64,000 bases of DNA, from positions 3,098,896-3,162,895 of the forward strand of contig PTEX01000060.1 in NCBI GenBank assembly GCA_003342815.1. Direction: 5' to 3'. The stretch's first letter is position 1. Each line of letters starts with the position of its first letter. The notes under the pieces were generated by a model. It worked only from the letters and a program-made list of their open reading frames with translations, was not told the DNA's origin and did no database searches. Positions 14,201 through 27,400 of this stretch are shown here, one piece after another. Both the position numbers and the translations under genes were made by a program. This DNA comes from Eudromia elegans. Taxonomy: Eukaryota > Chordata > Aves > Tinamiformes > Tinamidae.

Positions 14201-17160
14201 TGTAGAAAATGAACCTGTGTTTCTCTAATTTCTCTATTTTTAACTAAACTCTGGAGCAAATGCATCCTAAACTTAAGGGGCAGATCTGAGAGCCCTATTT
14301 CTCTTTTTAATTCTACTTCAAGAGTAGTTCTCCAGAAAAATCTGAGAGAATATGTGTCCACCCTCAATGCAAAAAATTTTGCTTGCTCAGTATTTCTACA
14401 TTGAACATGGCAAAAAAAGCTGAAGTTCAAAGTGTTTATAATAGCTTAGATTAAGCAGGTAAACAATATTTAAGAATATTGACTATATTGCAAAATGTCA
14501 TATACTTTATGGACTGATTTGTATGTTCAGACATGTCACTGCAGGGAAAAATTTACCCAAATGCACAGAAAATCAGTTGTTACGATTGACCTTTATGCAA
14601 ATGAAACTTATTAAATTTGTTTGGATAAAAGAAAAAAATATTTTTCATAACTCTTCATTAACTTCAACAACCTAATCATCTAGGACTGGTTTCAAGTTAG
14701 CTTTATAGTCTTGGTGAAATTGTACAAGATCATGAAGACAAAGAAAAACAGAAGTGATGAAATAGAACAAAACTTACACAAGCCAACAGCGAGGAAAAAA
14801 GAAAGATACTCTGAAGTAACTAAAAAACAACACAGGAAAGCAACAGATGAAATCTTTGAAAAGTAAAAAGATTAATAGGAAAGAAAAGATAGAATTTTAA
14901 AAGTAAATGGCTGAAAAGAAATGAGCTGCTGAAGTCACACTATATATGAAAAGGTGTCACTCTAAAAGATTTAATATAAAACAGATGTCTGGGAAATGTG
15001 CTGCTTAAAAACTAAAGAAAAAAAGAAAATAATTCCCCAAGCCTATATTTTTGGTATAGAATACATTTGTATTTAAAATTATGTGAAAAAAAAAAAAACT
15101 GAAAGAGAAATGAGAGTGATAGAATGAAGGAAGACATTTGTAAATAACTTCAACATTTTTTCTTCTTTAAAGTTAATTATCCCCAGACTCCCCTCTGCCA
15201 ATTCAGATGCTTACTCCACAGTTTCACATACCTGCCAATATAGTTAGAACTAAACATGCAATAAAGCATTTTCCATTCCACTTCTAAAAACATACAATTC
15301 TTCAGTATAACTTGAATTATTATTGCTATTACTTCTGACGAACTAGTAAAAGGCCAGGTCAGAAAAACATTCATAAATTACGTATTGCTCAAAGTTCACA
15401 CTTTCGGAAAAAGCTGTCATGTAATGTTGAAAATACAGGCCAGGCAATTTCAGTTTAGTGAACTTTAAAATAGGAAAAAGAAATGAGAAGAAATTGTATC
15501 ACTTACTTAACAGTAAAATTAGCAGCTGCGAAACTAATAGCTGTTGCAGAAATATAATCACCTCTTAATTCATATTCCCACTTAGGCTAACTTATTACTT
15601 TATGATTATGATTACCTTAACAAAAACAAGAAAAAAAGGAAATTACTTAACTGTAATTAAGAAATTGCCAAAAAAGCAATATACTTTCTCCAGTACGAGT
15701 TTTGAAGATATATACTATTTTCCCTATATAGATAAATAAGAGTTAGCAGAAAGAACTCTACGTGAACCAAGAAAAACTGAGCAGGATATGAAATAACAGA
15801 AGTTCAAAGAAACATGTACAAACAAAGCCCAACACAACTGTATGTTAACACATTTAAAATGAAAACAGGAAAAGACGTGTTTTAAAAGGAAATCATATTT
15901 GCCTGTACAAGTTCCTATAGCTCACACAGAGCTGATTTCATGGAAGTTCATACTATTTAAGGAAAATTAAAGCTTGTTGATAGAAATAAGGGCTAAAAAT
16001 AACTGAACTGCAGGAAAAGTACTTAAACAGAAGCATTTATGAAATAGGGAATGAAGCAAGCTCAGGATACACATATACCCAAACCCATAACATTAACATG
16101 ACGAAAGCTTTAAGAAATACTAATACAATTAAATTTTCTATGAATCATCACAAAAAAAAGAACTTAATTTGTTTCATGCATAGTAAGTTTTGATTATTTA
16201 GCTTAAGCACAAAAAAAGAATAAAAATCCAAAATTATGCTTTTTTACAAAACATAATATCTGATATTGGATGAGTTCCACCGCACAACTCTGTTGGGATG
16301 GTGTTCTTTAAATTTTGGATAGGAATTAAAATACAACTTTTTGGGCTTCTGAAGAGCATCCTACTAAAATCTGACTTTAAAGGAATATTTGTAATCCCCA
16401 GTGTTCCTTTGGTTGTGACAACTGAAGGAAAACACGCCATTCTGCAGGTGGAGGCATCGCAGATAGATGCAGGCAGAGCCACTAGGGGACTACAGTTAAT
16501 CCCTGCAGCAGAGCTTGTGGGGACAGCTCAGGCAAACAGAAAGGAAACACTGTGATAAGACAAAGTCATTTAAAGGCAGATCAGGAGATTTTTAAACTGT
16601 TCTTTTCACTTGGAACACTTTTTTTTATTATTTTTCACTTGAAATAAAGATAGCTTGCTGTATGTAATGAAATTCTGAGGCTGAAACATTGTTCCAAGAG
16701 TGTAAAAATAAAGCAGCATATTCTGAAGATTATGCAAGAATTAGAGGCAAACGAGCTATAGCTGAAGCATCTTGGATGACAAGACAAGTGTGATATACTC
16801 AGTAGTAGCTGCTGCATTGGGCCAGAGGGTACCCACGTGGTTTTCTCTGGATCAAAAGAAAGTAAAAGAGCAAAAGCTACCACAACATCTAACCATACAC
16901 ATTAACTGCTGATGTAACCTGAACACTCCAAGACTACTTTAAGTGCTAGACTTTTGATTGTGTTTTTGATGCATTTCATAAGGTTGAGTATTGCAACCAC
17001 CTAACAGTGTTAAATGAAGAACTTTAGTGGACTACCAAGTACCTTCAATAAATTAGGATCTGAAATAACAGAACAAAATCTTCTGTGACGCTTTTCAAGA
17101 AAAACAAATCCTCCAAGATGAGAAAAAAAGCAACTTTTTCACAAACATGGGTGTCTCGAT

Positions 17161-17201
17161 GTGTATATATATGCATAGATTGCATACATATGCATATATA
17201 C
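17161..17201. repeat. AT/TGCATA dinucleotide-like microsatellite
   Basis: GTGTATATATATGCATAGAT followed by TGCATACATATGCATATATA, a degenerate (TA)n with CA/TG interruptions. Confidence 0.85.
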
Positions 17202-19364
17202 AGAATTGCACACTTGCTAATGAACACATAGGCTGAAAAATGCAGGATGCATGCTGCAAGTACAGAGTGGAAGTGGAGCTGTGTGCTTTCCTTATCCCTC
17301 TCCCTAAGCTGCTGGCTACTTGGACATGATCATCAACAAATGGGCCTTTGGTCAAACCCCATATGGATGTTCTTAGATCACATTATATTCCTAAATGCAC
17401 ATGCATGAAATGTAACCTTAGCATCTTGCATTCTTTGGCAATTAGATACGGTGGCTTCTAAATAATGAAAGGCAACTGTGGTAAACTGATGCAATGTTAT
17501 CCAAGTCATCTAAGTGACATTTGTGATTTTCAACAGCTGAAAAAAATAGTTCAGAGTTACAGATGATATCTAGACAGAGATGAATAAATACAATTATTTA
17601 TCCTTCCCAAGCATTTTGTATTTGCCTTATTTCTTTAGTAGCTAGAAAGGTTAAATGTTTGGATAAGGATCAGGATCAAACAAGGGACAGGTGGTTTATG
17701 AGTGAGGAACAAGGAATAAAATGGAAGAAGGAGCTAAAAAATATCCCTGAATTTGTTCCAGGTGACATTTTGGAGTGTGGTCCCTGGATTTTCACTCTAA
17801 TATTTTAAAAGCAGGAGATTTCATGCATCAATAGCTCAGATGGGGCTATAAGAAGAGAACTATGCTTTTGTAAAAGCTGATGCAGCGCATCAAAGCTGGG
17901 GCTGTGATAATGCACCCTCAGAGCCTCCCAGAGTCAGGAACAAAAGAACTCAAAAGTGGATTTATTACCATCACTGCCATGAGATGCTTTATAATGATAT
18001 GTACAGTTTTCCAATAACTCCCATAGCTGATGTCTGCAAAGAAAGGCTCTGCTTATCACAAGACCTCTCCATCTGAGACTCTCCTTCCACCTGGCTCGGG
18101 GCTCCTGGCCATTCACAGCATCACTAGGCTAATGGATACCTCAAAAGGGCAGAAAGCTGAAATTCTCCCACCATAGCAAATTTTTGACTTTCACTTTGTC
18201 AGCTGGTCTAATCAACCTGTAATTGACGAATGTTTTCCCCTTATGCAAGCTGTTAGGGAGTTAATTGGCCCGCTTGGAAGATTGAGAGCACATAAAACTT
18301 CTGGCCAGGGCCAGGGGTTTCCAGGGATGGTGATGGAAGAAGAGCTGCAGAGACACTGCACTGCAGTGCAGCACAGCTAACAGGCCCCTGACAGGGAATG
18401 ATCCACAAACACCTCCGGACTGAATCCCACCCCTTCCACAGTACTGCACTGGGAATAACTAAGAGCATTCCAGAAGAAAATGTAAAGTGTCTTAACAGGT
18501 CCTTTATGGCATCCAGTTTTCGGTCTTCCCTTCCTTCCCAGCAATCTCTGACTGTTAAGAGGTATCATCTCTATTTCAGATGAAGCTCCTCTTTTCAAAA
18601 TGTGTTTCAGTTTCACTGTCTAAATACTTCCTGATTCCTTCCATACTGGACTGTAGTTTATCATTGCTGTCAAAAATCAAAACAACTATTACTTAAAAGC
18701 CTAGAATTTCCCTATGCAGTATATATTCCCATTTTAATTTATAATTAATAGTTTAGTGAGCACACACTGCCCCATCCTTGTAAGATTATTCCCCAGGGCC
18801 AATCTTTCATTTTTCAGAAGAGAAGTGCCTACATTTGTAACAAGTTTTAAGAAACCTGAAAGAGCTGCTAAGCATGGAGGAAAGGAAAAATGCTTCTAAG
18901 TGCAAAATACTTCTAAGAATATTAAAAAAATATTAAGAGAGAGCAAAGCTAATTATAAGTGATCAGTTCCTCTTCTAGCTTTGTTCTAAGTGCTTTTGGT
19001 CCTCAAATTTTCTTTAATTGCATTTAAACTGTGTGTAGGACATGTGAACAGTACATGAATACAGCAAACTTGCCTTTTTGAAGCCCACGATGTAGCCTGT
19101 GTACTTAGAACTAGACATGCACACAAGCTCCCATATGCAGCAGAGTGACGGCTACAGATCATGGTGCTCAGCACTACTCGACCTCCATTTACACAATACA
19201 TAAGATACAGTTCACTTGTTATTTTCAGTTATCTAAAGTGAAAGTGAAAGATACCTCAAAAATCCCATTATGGCTCTTAGAAAGACAGTCTCAGTGTCAA
19301 GGTCTGATTTTTGAATGACCCATGTCCCTCTTGCTCCTAATTTCTCTGTTTTTTTGGGTTTGTT

Positions 19365-19381
19365 CCCCCCCCCCCCCCCCC
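19365..19381. repeat. C17 homopolymer
   Basis: A run of 17 C residues follows a T-rich stretch (TTTTTTTGGGTTTGTT). It is the longest C run in the window and a likely site of length error or polymorphism. Confidence 0.95.
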
Positions 19382-22255
19382 AATTTATATTCTTGTTTGG
19401 ATTTTCATCTCTTTTTTACCTCCTCTTCTGCTTCTCAGAGAGATGAGGGAAATCAAGGTGATGTATCTGTGGAAAAGAGGAATTAAAGTGCAGAAGAGGT
19501 AGGGGAAAGAAACTGCCTGTTGTGCTATTACATTTTGTCCTTGCCAGCCTCCTCCTTTGTTCATTGCAGAGAAGATGTGAAACCAAAGTGCCACAATATC
19601 CAAAGGAAAGGAAATCCAAGTTGAAGGCAAGCCCTAGTTTTGCAGGAGTTGCCATTCCCATGAGATTTGCTGCCAGGTCTATAAACATAAATGTGAGGGG
19701 AGTTCACACGAGGCTGAGATCAATTTCTGACTGTTGGAGGCAAGGCAATGGAAACAAACTTTGAAAGATGTTTCTATAGCATTTGCTTCTAATTTTGACT
19801 TTCGCTTTTTTCATTACCACTTAATATCCACAATATCAATAGCTAAAGTTCTTATTGAATATTTTAGTTTGCAGCAAGGCGTAAATGCTTAATAAGCTGG
19901 AAAAAAACCAACAACAGAAAGGTATCAGTGGACATTTGCAGTGGCTGTTACAGGATGTCCTTTAAATGCTATGGCTGTAGGAACAACTTGGAGATTTTAG
20001 TGTATGAACTAAAAAACCAAGCTACAGATCTACTTTGTTTATGTATTGTACTGGCTTAAGAAGCATTTTTAAAGTAATTCCAATACATCCTTTATCCTAA
20101 GATAGTATACATAGGAGTCAAGCAAAAATTACCCAGAAAGGAGAAAGTGTTTTGCAGGATTTTTAGAATAAGTTAAATATTTGTGCTGATACAGCTGGAA
20201 AATGTTTGTCTTTCTATGTCGTCCACAAATTCTTAAATAATTCTATGTCAAGCTTATTTAAAGAGCTCTTTTAAACCTGTTTCAGCTTTCTTTGCTGTTG
20301 GGTCTTTTTTAAGGAAGGAAATACTTCAATTTACATCTGTATCTACTCAGTTTGCATTAACCAGCATCTCAGAATAAAATGAAATTCTTCAGGCTGGGCA
20401 ATTACTGAGTGCCTCAGGTGGGATGTGCAGGTATGGGACTCCAGCTCCCCTCACTACCTGAACAAATTCTATCATTTTCTATAAAATGCTAAGTTTAATT
20501 TTTTGGGGGGTGAAATAGAAAATTGGCTGTGTTTGAGCGGCCATGAGCCACCCAATCTGGACTAGTTCCATTACCAGGGCTCCTGGTGAACGGAGCAGCA
20601 TTACAGGAAGAAGGGAATAACTAGGCAATATAATATTTGATGTGTTTAATAAGCACTGTTTGAATTGCATATTTGCCTTAACTGAATTTGATGACTACAG
20701 AGATGGTAAAATACAAGGAAAAAATACATCAACTGCAAATTCATATATAAAAGGAAAATCTGTCATGCAATGTATATTCTATGCAATGACAATGGCAGAG
20801 AACAACGCTGTAATGCCACTGATTGCTATAAGTACTCAAACACTATGGTGATAATTGCAGTATAAAGTCCCTAGATGGCAAACAAGGCTACCACAACTAA
20901 TGGGAACATGTTTTTTATTGAGACCCCACTGTGGCTGGCTATCTGCAATGAAATTGCTCTCCAATAAATCTTTGAAATAACTGTGATTATTGCTTATGCA
21001 TTTTTATATGAAGATGTTCCACTTATTTAACAAAACACAAACACTCCCACAGTTTCCTTTGTTCTCATCTGGACATCTCTTAGTGCGGTCTAATTTATTC
21101 TGCTTGGTGGCTCAAGTGCAGATAAGGACATAAATGGGTGCATGATACCATATCTGAAGCACAACTTGAAGTCTGGCATTTTTTTTCTCTTTGTGTGCTA
21201 TCACCAGGATCCAGAGACCCAAAAGAAGGCATGAGTGGCATAAACTCTGCAATTATCAACTCATTTCAGCAGCGTGTCTGAAAAAAAATGACCAGCAAAA
21301 CCTGCTATTAAAACTGCACTGTTTCACCTGAGACTACCTGTGCTCTAGGCAGGTCCAAGCAGGCAGAATCAACAATGATTTCAGAGGTCCTAGTAGTGCT
21401 TCTAAATTTAGCTAGTGCAATGTTTACTGAGAACTGACAAAATGATGCCAGCAAGTCTTCACAGATATCAGTAGGATGAGAATTTACCCAGAGAAAGGTT
21501 CATAGTAACCACTGCTGTGGAGGAAAATGATCTGAAGCTCCTACCAGAAAGTTCATGCTAGGAAAAAACACAGGTGTGGAGAGGGAGCTCTGATGCTTCT
21601 CTCTGCAGCAATCCATGCCTACTTCTCTGCACTGAAACACAGTCCAACAGAGAAGCTGAAACTCTAGCAAGCTTAATATTAGAAACTAAAAGCGGGGTGA
21701 GATAAATCCCACCCTAAATGTCTTGTATTTTACTAAATTTCCTATTGATAGTTTTATTTAGCATGTTTCTCTTGCAAATATTTGCTATCCAGGGCTAACT
21801 CTCCTGGAGCACAGCCATTTAGTATAATGAAGAGCTGCATGCATTTACCAGGAAGAGATTAACTTTAATTCTGACCATGGCTCTCTGGGACAACTTCAGA
21901 TCTTCCTGGCATAACTGTTCATTGTTTACTTCTTTTTGCACTATCTATCTCCATCAAAATAGAAAAGGAAAGAGCATAGAATAAGGAATAATGAAAATAA
22001 AATTATGTATTGATTACTGTCTTATATGCACACTTAAAGACAGTTCTTACAGTTGCATAAAACACTTTCAAAGGCAAAAAATTGCAATAAAAATACAGCC
22101 ACTTCTTTGGGATAAAACTCACTTGAATTTTCATTCTGGCTGACTTTTAATGGTACCTGGGAAAAGTACTAGCCACAACAGCCTCATCCTTTTAAATGGT
22201 GGTTTTAAAGCACTTATCTTTTCCTGTATGTCCTTAAGTTTATTACTTTACTTAC

Positions 22256-22358
22256 CCTCCGGCTGGTATTGTGCTATGATTGTTACCGTCTGCCCTGCTC
22301 CTTTTAGCGCGGCTGCAGCCTGCTCGTGGGTAGCACCTCGAAGATCAATGCCATTCAC
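22256..22358 (-). CDS. DLG2: DLG2 exon C: C-terminal half of PDZ3 (103 nt)
   Basis: Thirty-four codons read [23 protein letters not shown] and [11 protein letters not shown], then one G that begins the next codon (aspartate in known DLG2, QPED). This completes PDZ3: the histidine in GATHEQ is the first residue of helix alpha-B, which hydrogen-bonds the ligand Ser/Thr at position -2 and defines class I PDZ specificity. The acceptor is CATTTCCCCTGTAG before 22358; the donor is GTAAGTAAAG from 22255. The exon begins in phase 0, exactly matching the end of exon B, and ends in phase 1. It is locally GC-rich, standing out from the AT-rich introns. The next exon, which should begin with Y-x-R-F-E-A-K and lead to the SH3 domain, was not found in the 22 kb below, so the downstream intron is probably longer than the window. 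Confidence 0.97.
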
Positions 22359-25324
22359 CTACAGGGGAAATGCAAACAACACTTCTGAGAAGCTGGACAT
22401 TAGCCTTAACACAGAGCAGATCTGGCAAAAACGGCTGGTCAAAGAACTTTCACAGCAGAAACTCCATCTATCATCCTCTTTTCATGTCATCCATTCTCCT
22501 ACTGACTATACAGATCTTCCCATCTCGCCATGGAGTTGCTACCAGGTTTAGCTTAGTCACCTTGAGCATTTGGATGTAGGTTCCTCTGACTTCTGAATGA
22601 TGGTTGTTACGCAGTGTAAGTAGTGTAAACTGGACAAAAGTGAATGAAGCAAGAATCCAACCAAAAGAGCTACGGGCCGTTTCAACACCCTATTGAGTTT
22701 GCAGTTCAGTGTGAAATGTTCAGTTGGCAGCATCCCAAGGAAGAGGCACACTGGATGTTAGTACGTATGGCAACGACACACAGGGAAAGGAGCCAAAACT
22801 GGACAGAAATTCTTCAAGAAATCATTTTTGATGGTAAAATTCTAATTAAACTAGATGAAAATTTTCTGGAGGTTCATGAGTTAGTTTTGACAAAAATAAG
22901 CAGCCTTCACCTCCCTTATTCTGTCCCTGCTTCCCCAGCAATACTCCGTAAAGACACACGCAGCCCTCTCAGCAAGGAAGACCTGGGATCATATCACTTC
23001 ACCTCATTTACAGAATTTTCCATCTCTTTCAGTTTTTGTTGTCAGAGCTGTTTCTATTTTAGCTATATAATTATTAACTGTTACAGGAATAAGAATCTTA
23101 CTCTCCAAACAGAGTGTTATTTAAGTATGTGTGATTTTTTTTTTTCTTTTCCCTCTTCACTTCTAATGACTTCCATTTCATAATGTTTTATAAGGAACAG
23201 AAAACTTCTGAAATGTAAACAACTCCATCAGGATAGAAATCCATTTCCCATTGCTCCAGAAAAGAAAAGAGGTGAAACAGAAAGAAAAAAGAAAAAAGGA
23301 GAGAGCGCAATACTGCAGATTCCACAGGCACACAGGCCAGAGAGCATGATTCCCAAATTCTCAACATCAGCAACTGTTTCGGTGTTTGTTTTTATCAAGT
23401 ACTAGCTTAAAGTGGCTAAGCATATATTGAAAATATGGATTTTATTTTATTTAGCTTTTAACAACTTTTTAATGCTGGACAAAAATGGATTCCACAGAAC
23501 TTCACAAATAGTAGTGGTGAAATCTTGTACAAGTAAATTTATTTTGATTATTCTGAATTAAATTTAGAGGCTAACATATTTGAACTTGCTGTCAGTCATC
23601 ATATCTTGAAGAATATGATGTTTTAGGAACATACATTTATCATTGTAAAACAAAATTTAGTCCTTATTAAAGTGTGAATTGAATACTTTTTTCAAAAAAC
23701 CCTTTTTTAATAGTAATAACATACAACACAGGAAATCTCATAGTTTCTGATGCAGAAGATCTGATCAGAAGGACTATGTTGTAGTCCTTTTCGCTGTGTA
23801 CTAGAACATATTAGTCTAGCTGAAATTTCATGTATCTGAAATCATGATTCCATAAGAAGTGAAATTTTCCTCAGGAAGTCTGTCTGAAAAAAAAAATCTT
23901 TCCTCATTTTTTTTGTTCCCTTTAACAGCAGTGGAGGAGGAAAAAGAACACATTTTTTTTCTATACAACCCAGCTTTTTTCCCCTCAAAAACTTTTCTTA
24001 AGTTACCCATTTGGTGTTTGCTTAACATTGCCAACCATCTTCTCCATAAAAAAGCAGCTCTTCTGTTCTAATAAAAATTAACTCTGAAGTTCAACCGGCT
24101 ACATCATAATATCATTCGAAGTTACAGATGATCCAGGATTATTCTAATGCAAGATTTATACAGTGGCTTATCTTCAGATTCAGAAAGAAAACACATAACT
24201 TTCAAGACAGAAAAATATGATCTATCGCAACCTGACCTTGCTCATATCCCCAGGCAGGCAAGACCAATTATACAACCACAGTAGTGACGTGAACAAAAAA
24301 CTCAATTATAAGTTATGTTGCAGAACAACAGCTGGATTTCTTTGTGCTAACAGATGGATTTTTTTATTTTGTCCATATGTGTATTTCATAGTGTATGGGT
24401 ATGACCACCAGCCACTTGAAATCAGAAATTGTTTGCTGTTGTTGCCTGCTTGATCCATGTACACATCCTAGACATTTTGGGCAGCGTATGTTGGGGATAA
24501 GCACGGTACCATGCTTGATTGCTGTAACTTTTTCACATGGATACACATCTCAGTGGGTAGAAGAGAGAAGACTTAGCAGAACATCTACAAGAACGAGATA
24601 TTTCAAGGTGCATTGAAGTAGCTGCTGCAAGGTGGGCATGCTGCAGCACAAGTGCAGTCTGGAAGATTAGCACATCTTTTGGAAACACTCAGAGCAGATG
24701 CCTGTGCCAGAATATAATGCTTCACGGAGAGGTATGTATGGAGGGGCAGGTTCTTACAGTGATGCACATAATCTAAAGGTAAGGCATGACCGTTATTCAA
24801 TGTTATAGTATTGCCATGTACTGGTGTTTTGGATCATATACATACATACTCTGAAAAGTTTTGCAACATTTTTATCATCTAATGTGATGATCTGATGCCA
24901 AATTTTTATTTAGACTGTGAAGAGAGAATACCTTGATTACCAGGCAAAACACAAATGCCCCTGAAAAGAAACTCTGAGCATAGCCCAAATGAAACATGAT
25001 AAATTTCATAATTTCTATAGCACAATAATTCTGAGTTCTATGGCACAATAGTTCTCCAGATTTTCTGTTTGAAAGTCACAGATGTAAGGAAGGTGGAAAC
25101 TTTGAATATGAGTCAAGAGTTCAATTAAGTTGAGGAAGACAGTGTTATAGAGGACAATAACTAAGTGCATTCTAAAAGAGCAAAAGGAGGAAGTCACCGT
25201 TTTTAGTCCCATAAAGTCTGATATGTTGTGAAGTATGAGACTGATATTACCTAAAGATCAATGTGGTACCAGTTAGGACTTAGTTTACAACAGCTGTGGA
25301 GAGGAGCTCTGAAGAGAGACTACT

Positions 25325-25560
25325 GAGCAATGAAGATGATTAAGGGACTGGAGCATCTGTTGTACGAGGAAAGACTGAGCAAATTGGCTCTGTTTAGGCT
25401 GGTAAAGACTGAGAGGGATCTTATCAACATGTATAAATACCTGAGGGGGAGGATGTAAAGAGGGTGGGTTTAAATTCTTGGTGGTGGCCAGTGACAGGAC
25501 AGGGGATAATGGGTGTAAATTAAAACACAAGAAATCTCATCTCCATGTGAGGAAGAAGAG
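25325..25560 (+). mobile_element. CR1 LINE internal fragment (older, decayed)
   Basis: Read on plus this resembles the ORF2 C-terminal region of CR1: the DNA encodes a broken version of MIKGLEHLLYEERLSKLALF, then ERDLINMYKYL and, after a stop-containing gap, [19 protein letters not shown]. The order matches the intact copy near 32.5 kb ([38 protein letters not shown]). Internal stops and indels show it is much older than the copies at 665 and 32091. Neither the 3' octamer tail nor the 5' part was seen, and the downstream border is vague because it runs into a T-rich stretch. Confidence 0.87.
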
Positions 25561-26084
25561 TAATTCCACCAAAGGTAACTTAAACTTTTTTTTTTTCCTT
25601 TTTCCTCAGAACAACAAGAAGTCACTGAAATGGCAAATGGCAGTTTGCCATCCTTTGCATGCCTTTGTGGAGGAAATGATTGTCTACCCTGCAGACACCA
25701 ATACATCTTAATGGAAGAAATTCTCTGAAGCCAAGTGCAGAGTCCTGCTAAGATAGAGGCTAGATTCTTAATGAACATTTTTCAAGTCTAAATAGCTGAA
25801 ATCAGAATTGCAAGAGCAAAAGACGTCAGAAAGGAAACAGCATCTCAGTTCTATCTTCTACATTTTTATTAAATGATAAGCAAGTTGGAAAAAGCAGATT
25901 ATGTAAAAGGTAACAGTTCACTGGGCCTTATTTTACACTGGATTGCAAAAATAGTCATCTTGCTCTTGCAGATACAGAGCTGCAGAACTCAAGCAATTGT
26001 TGTCAAATAGGCAAATGGGAGGTTTTTTAGATGCTGTTTTGCACACCAGTACCTGGGAGGGGATCTCAGTACTGAATATCAGAC

Positions 26085-26135
26085 ATAAAAGCTGAGAAGG
26101 GCTTTCATATGGCCTAGTCCAACTGCCTTCAGAAG
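26085..26135 (-). mobile_element. Possible old CR1 3' end remnant
   Basis: The plus sequence GAGAAGGGCTTTCATATGGC followed by CTAGTCCAACTGCC resembles the reverse complement of the CR1 terminal block (GGAAGGGACCTT…ATCTAGTCCAACCCCC). It is short, lacks the octamer tail and has no detectable ORF2 part, so chance similarity is possible. Confidence 0.4.
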
Positions 26136-26654
26136 AACTGGGCAAAATAACTGCTTTCTGCCCTGAGTAGTATTATTTCCCAATATTTAAAAGCAAACAT
26201 AATCAAATCCTAAAACTTCTGTTTGAAAAATAACATATTTATATGGAGACATTCTATGTTTATGAAATAAGACATTAATTTACACGTTCTAATCAAATTC
26301 TTACCCTCAGGTTAAAAAGAACAAGAGTTTTTTGTTTGACGGCATGAAGGCTAAAATGAATAATACTCTTCTTCCTGCCTCTTGCAAGAAAATAATATTT
26401 TAATTACAACTATTGTGTATGGTGATTTTTGCCCCATATGATTTTGTGGAAATGGTTAAATCTCTTCCCAAATTCCAAATTAATGTTAATGAATTTGATG
26501 TATTTGTGAGAATACTCAGTAAAAGAAACAAAACGCAAGAAATTTCATGTGTGTCTGAAAGCTTAACAGACATTAAAGTTGTTACTCAGTTCTATTAAAT
26601 GGGCTGGATTCCTTTAAGAAACGTTATATAATAAGCAAAGTAGCATTGTTGTTC

Positions 26655-26752
26655 TGAACTTGACTGCACAATCTTGATGCCCTGGCCGAGAATGAATTTG
26701 ACTGCCCAATTTCTGATGCCTAATTCCAAAATGAATTTGACATAATGGAAAT
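26655..26752. repeat. Imperfect ~40-bp tandem duplication
   Basis: GAACTTGACTGCACAATC…TTGATGCC is followed by GAATTTGACTGCCCAATT…CTGATGCC and then by a partial third GAATTTGAC, spaced about 40 bp apart. The units share most bases but are diverged. No coding or structural role is apparent. Confidence 0.75.
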
Positions 26753-27335
26753 AAGAAAAGCCTGAAGCTTATACAGCTGTCTGTCTCTTCCACGTGCTGC
26801 ACAAAAGAATGGTTAGAAAGCTTACGAATATAGGGAAGTGCTGTAATGAAAGACTGTGGTTAAGAACTACAGACAAAACTACAAAACTAAAAAAGGAAAA
26901 AGATATAACTATAGGCTGTAGTAATTAGTAATTACAGTCATTGCCCCTGACCTCACTGATTCCAAGTACTATTGAGCTCACATGGAATTACAATCTAAAA
27001 AAAAAGGTAAGATATGTATTCTAGATAAAACATACTCTTTTAAAATTGAAAGTGTATATTCTCTTAAAATGCTTAATTGAATAGCACATATTAGCACAAA
27101 TTTGCTCAATTCTCAACTGTGTCAATTAAAGACTTACTACAGTGTCTTTTCATGTTACATCAGCTTGAGCATGATTCATATCTAGGTCATTCAAAATATA
27201 GTGGAGGTTAGCAGAAGAATCTGCTGTATTAAAGCCACCTTATTTTGTGTTTTCAAAGCAACTAAATGAACAGTTTGGATCTCTTGTTGAGTTGTAAAGG
27301 AAGGGAACACCAAGTCCCTCTTCTGGAGATGAAAC

Positions 27336-27400
27336 ATAATTATTATTATTTATTATATATATTTATATTATTTATATTTATATTATTGATATTTATATTT
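27336..27400. repeat. AT-rich low-complexity (ATT/TATTTA)n
   Basis: Around 65 bases made of TTATTATTATT, TATATATATT and repeated TTATATTTATA units. Confidence 0.9.

Larger units (their letters stand above)
1..22255 (-). other. DLG2: Intron downstream of exon C (incomplete)
   Basis: At least 22.2 kb follow the exon C donor without a recognisable DLG2 exon. The expected next coding segment (ARFEAKIHDLREQM and the SH3 domain with its DEWWQAR motif) was looked for and not seen. The stretch holds a young CR1 tail at 665-775, a MIR-like 3' end near 7825, a C17 run at 19365-19381, CA and AT microsatellites near 11231 and 17161, and A-rich runs. It is otherwise plain AT-rich intron with no supportable gene. 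Confidence 0.7.

Noticed and set aside
22150..22551. Open plus-strand frame of 133 codons
   Set aside because: It is the antisense shadow of DLG2 exon C at 22256-22358.
22644..23183. Open plus-strand frame of 179 codons
   Set aside because: No known domain, intronic, composition like the surrounding intron; ends in low-complexity phenylalanine/serine stretch.
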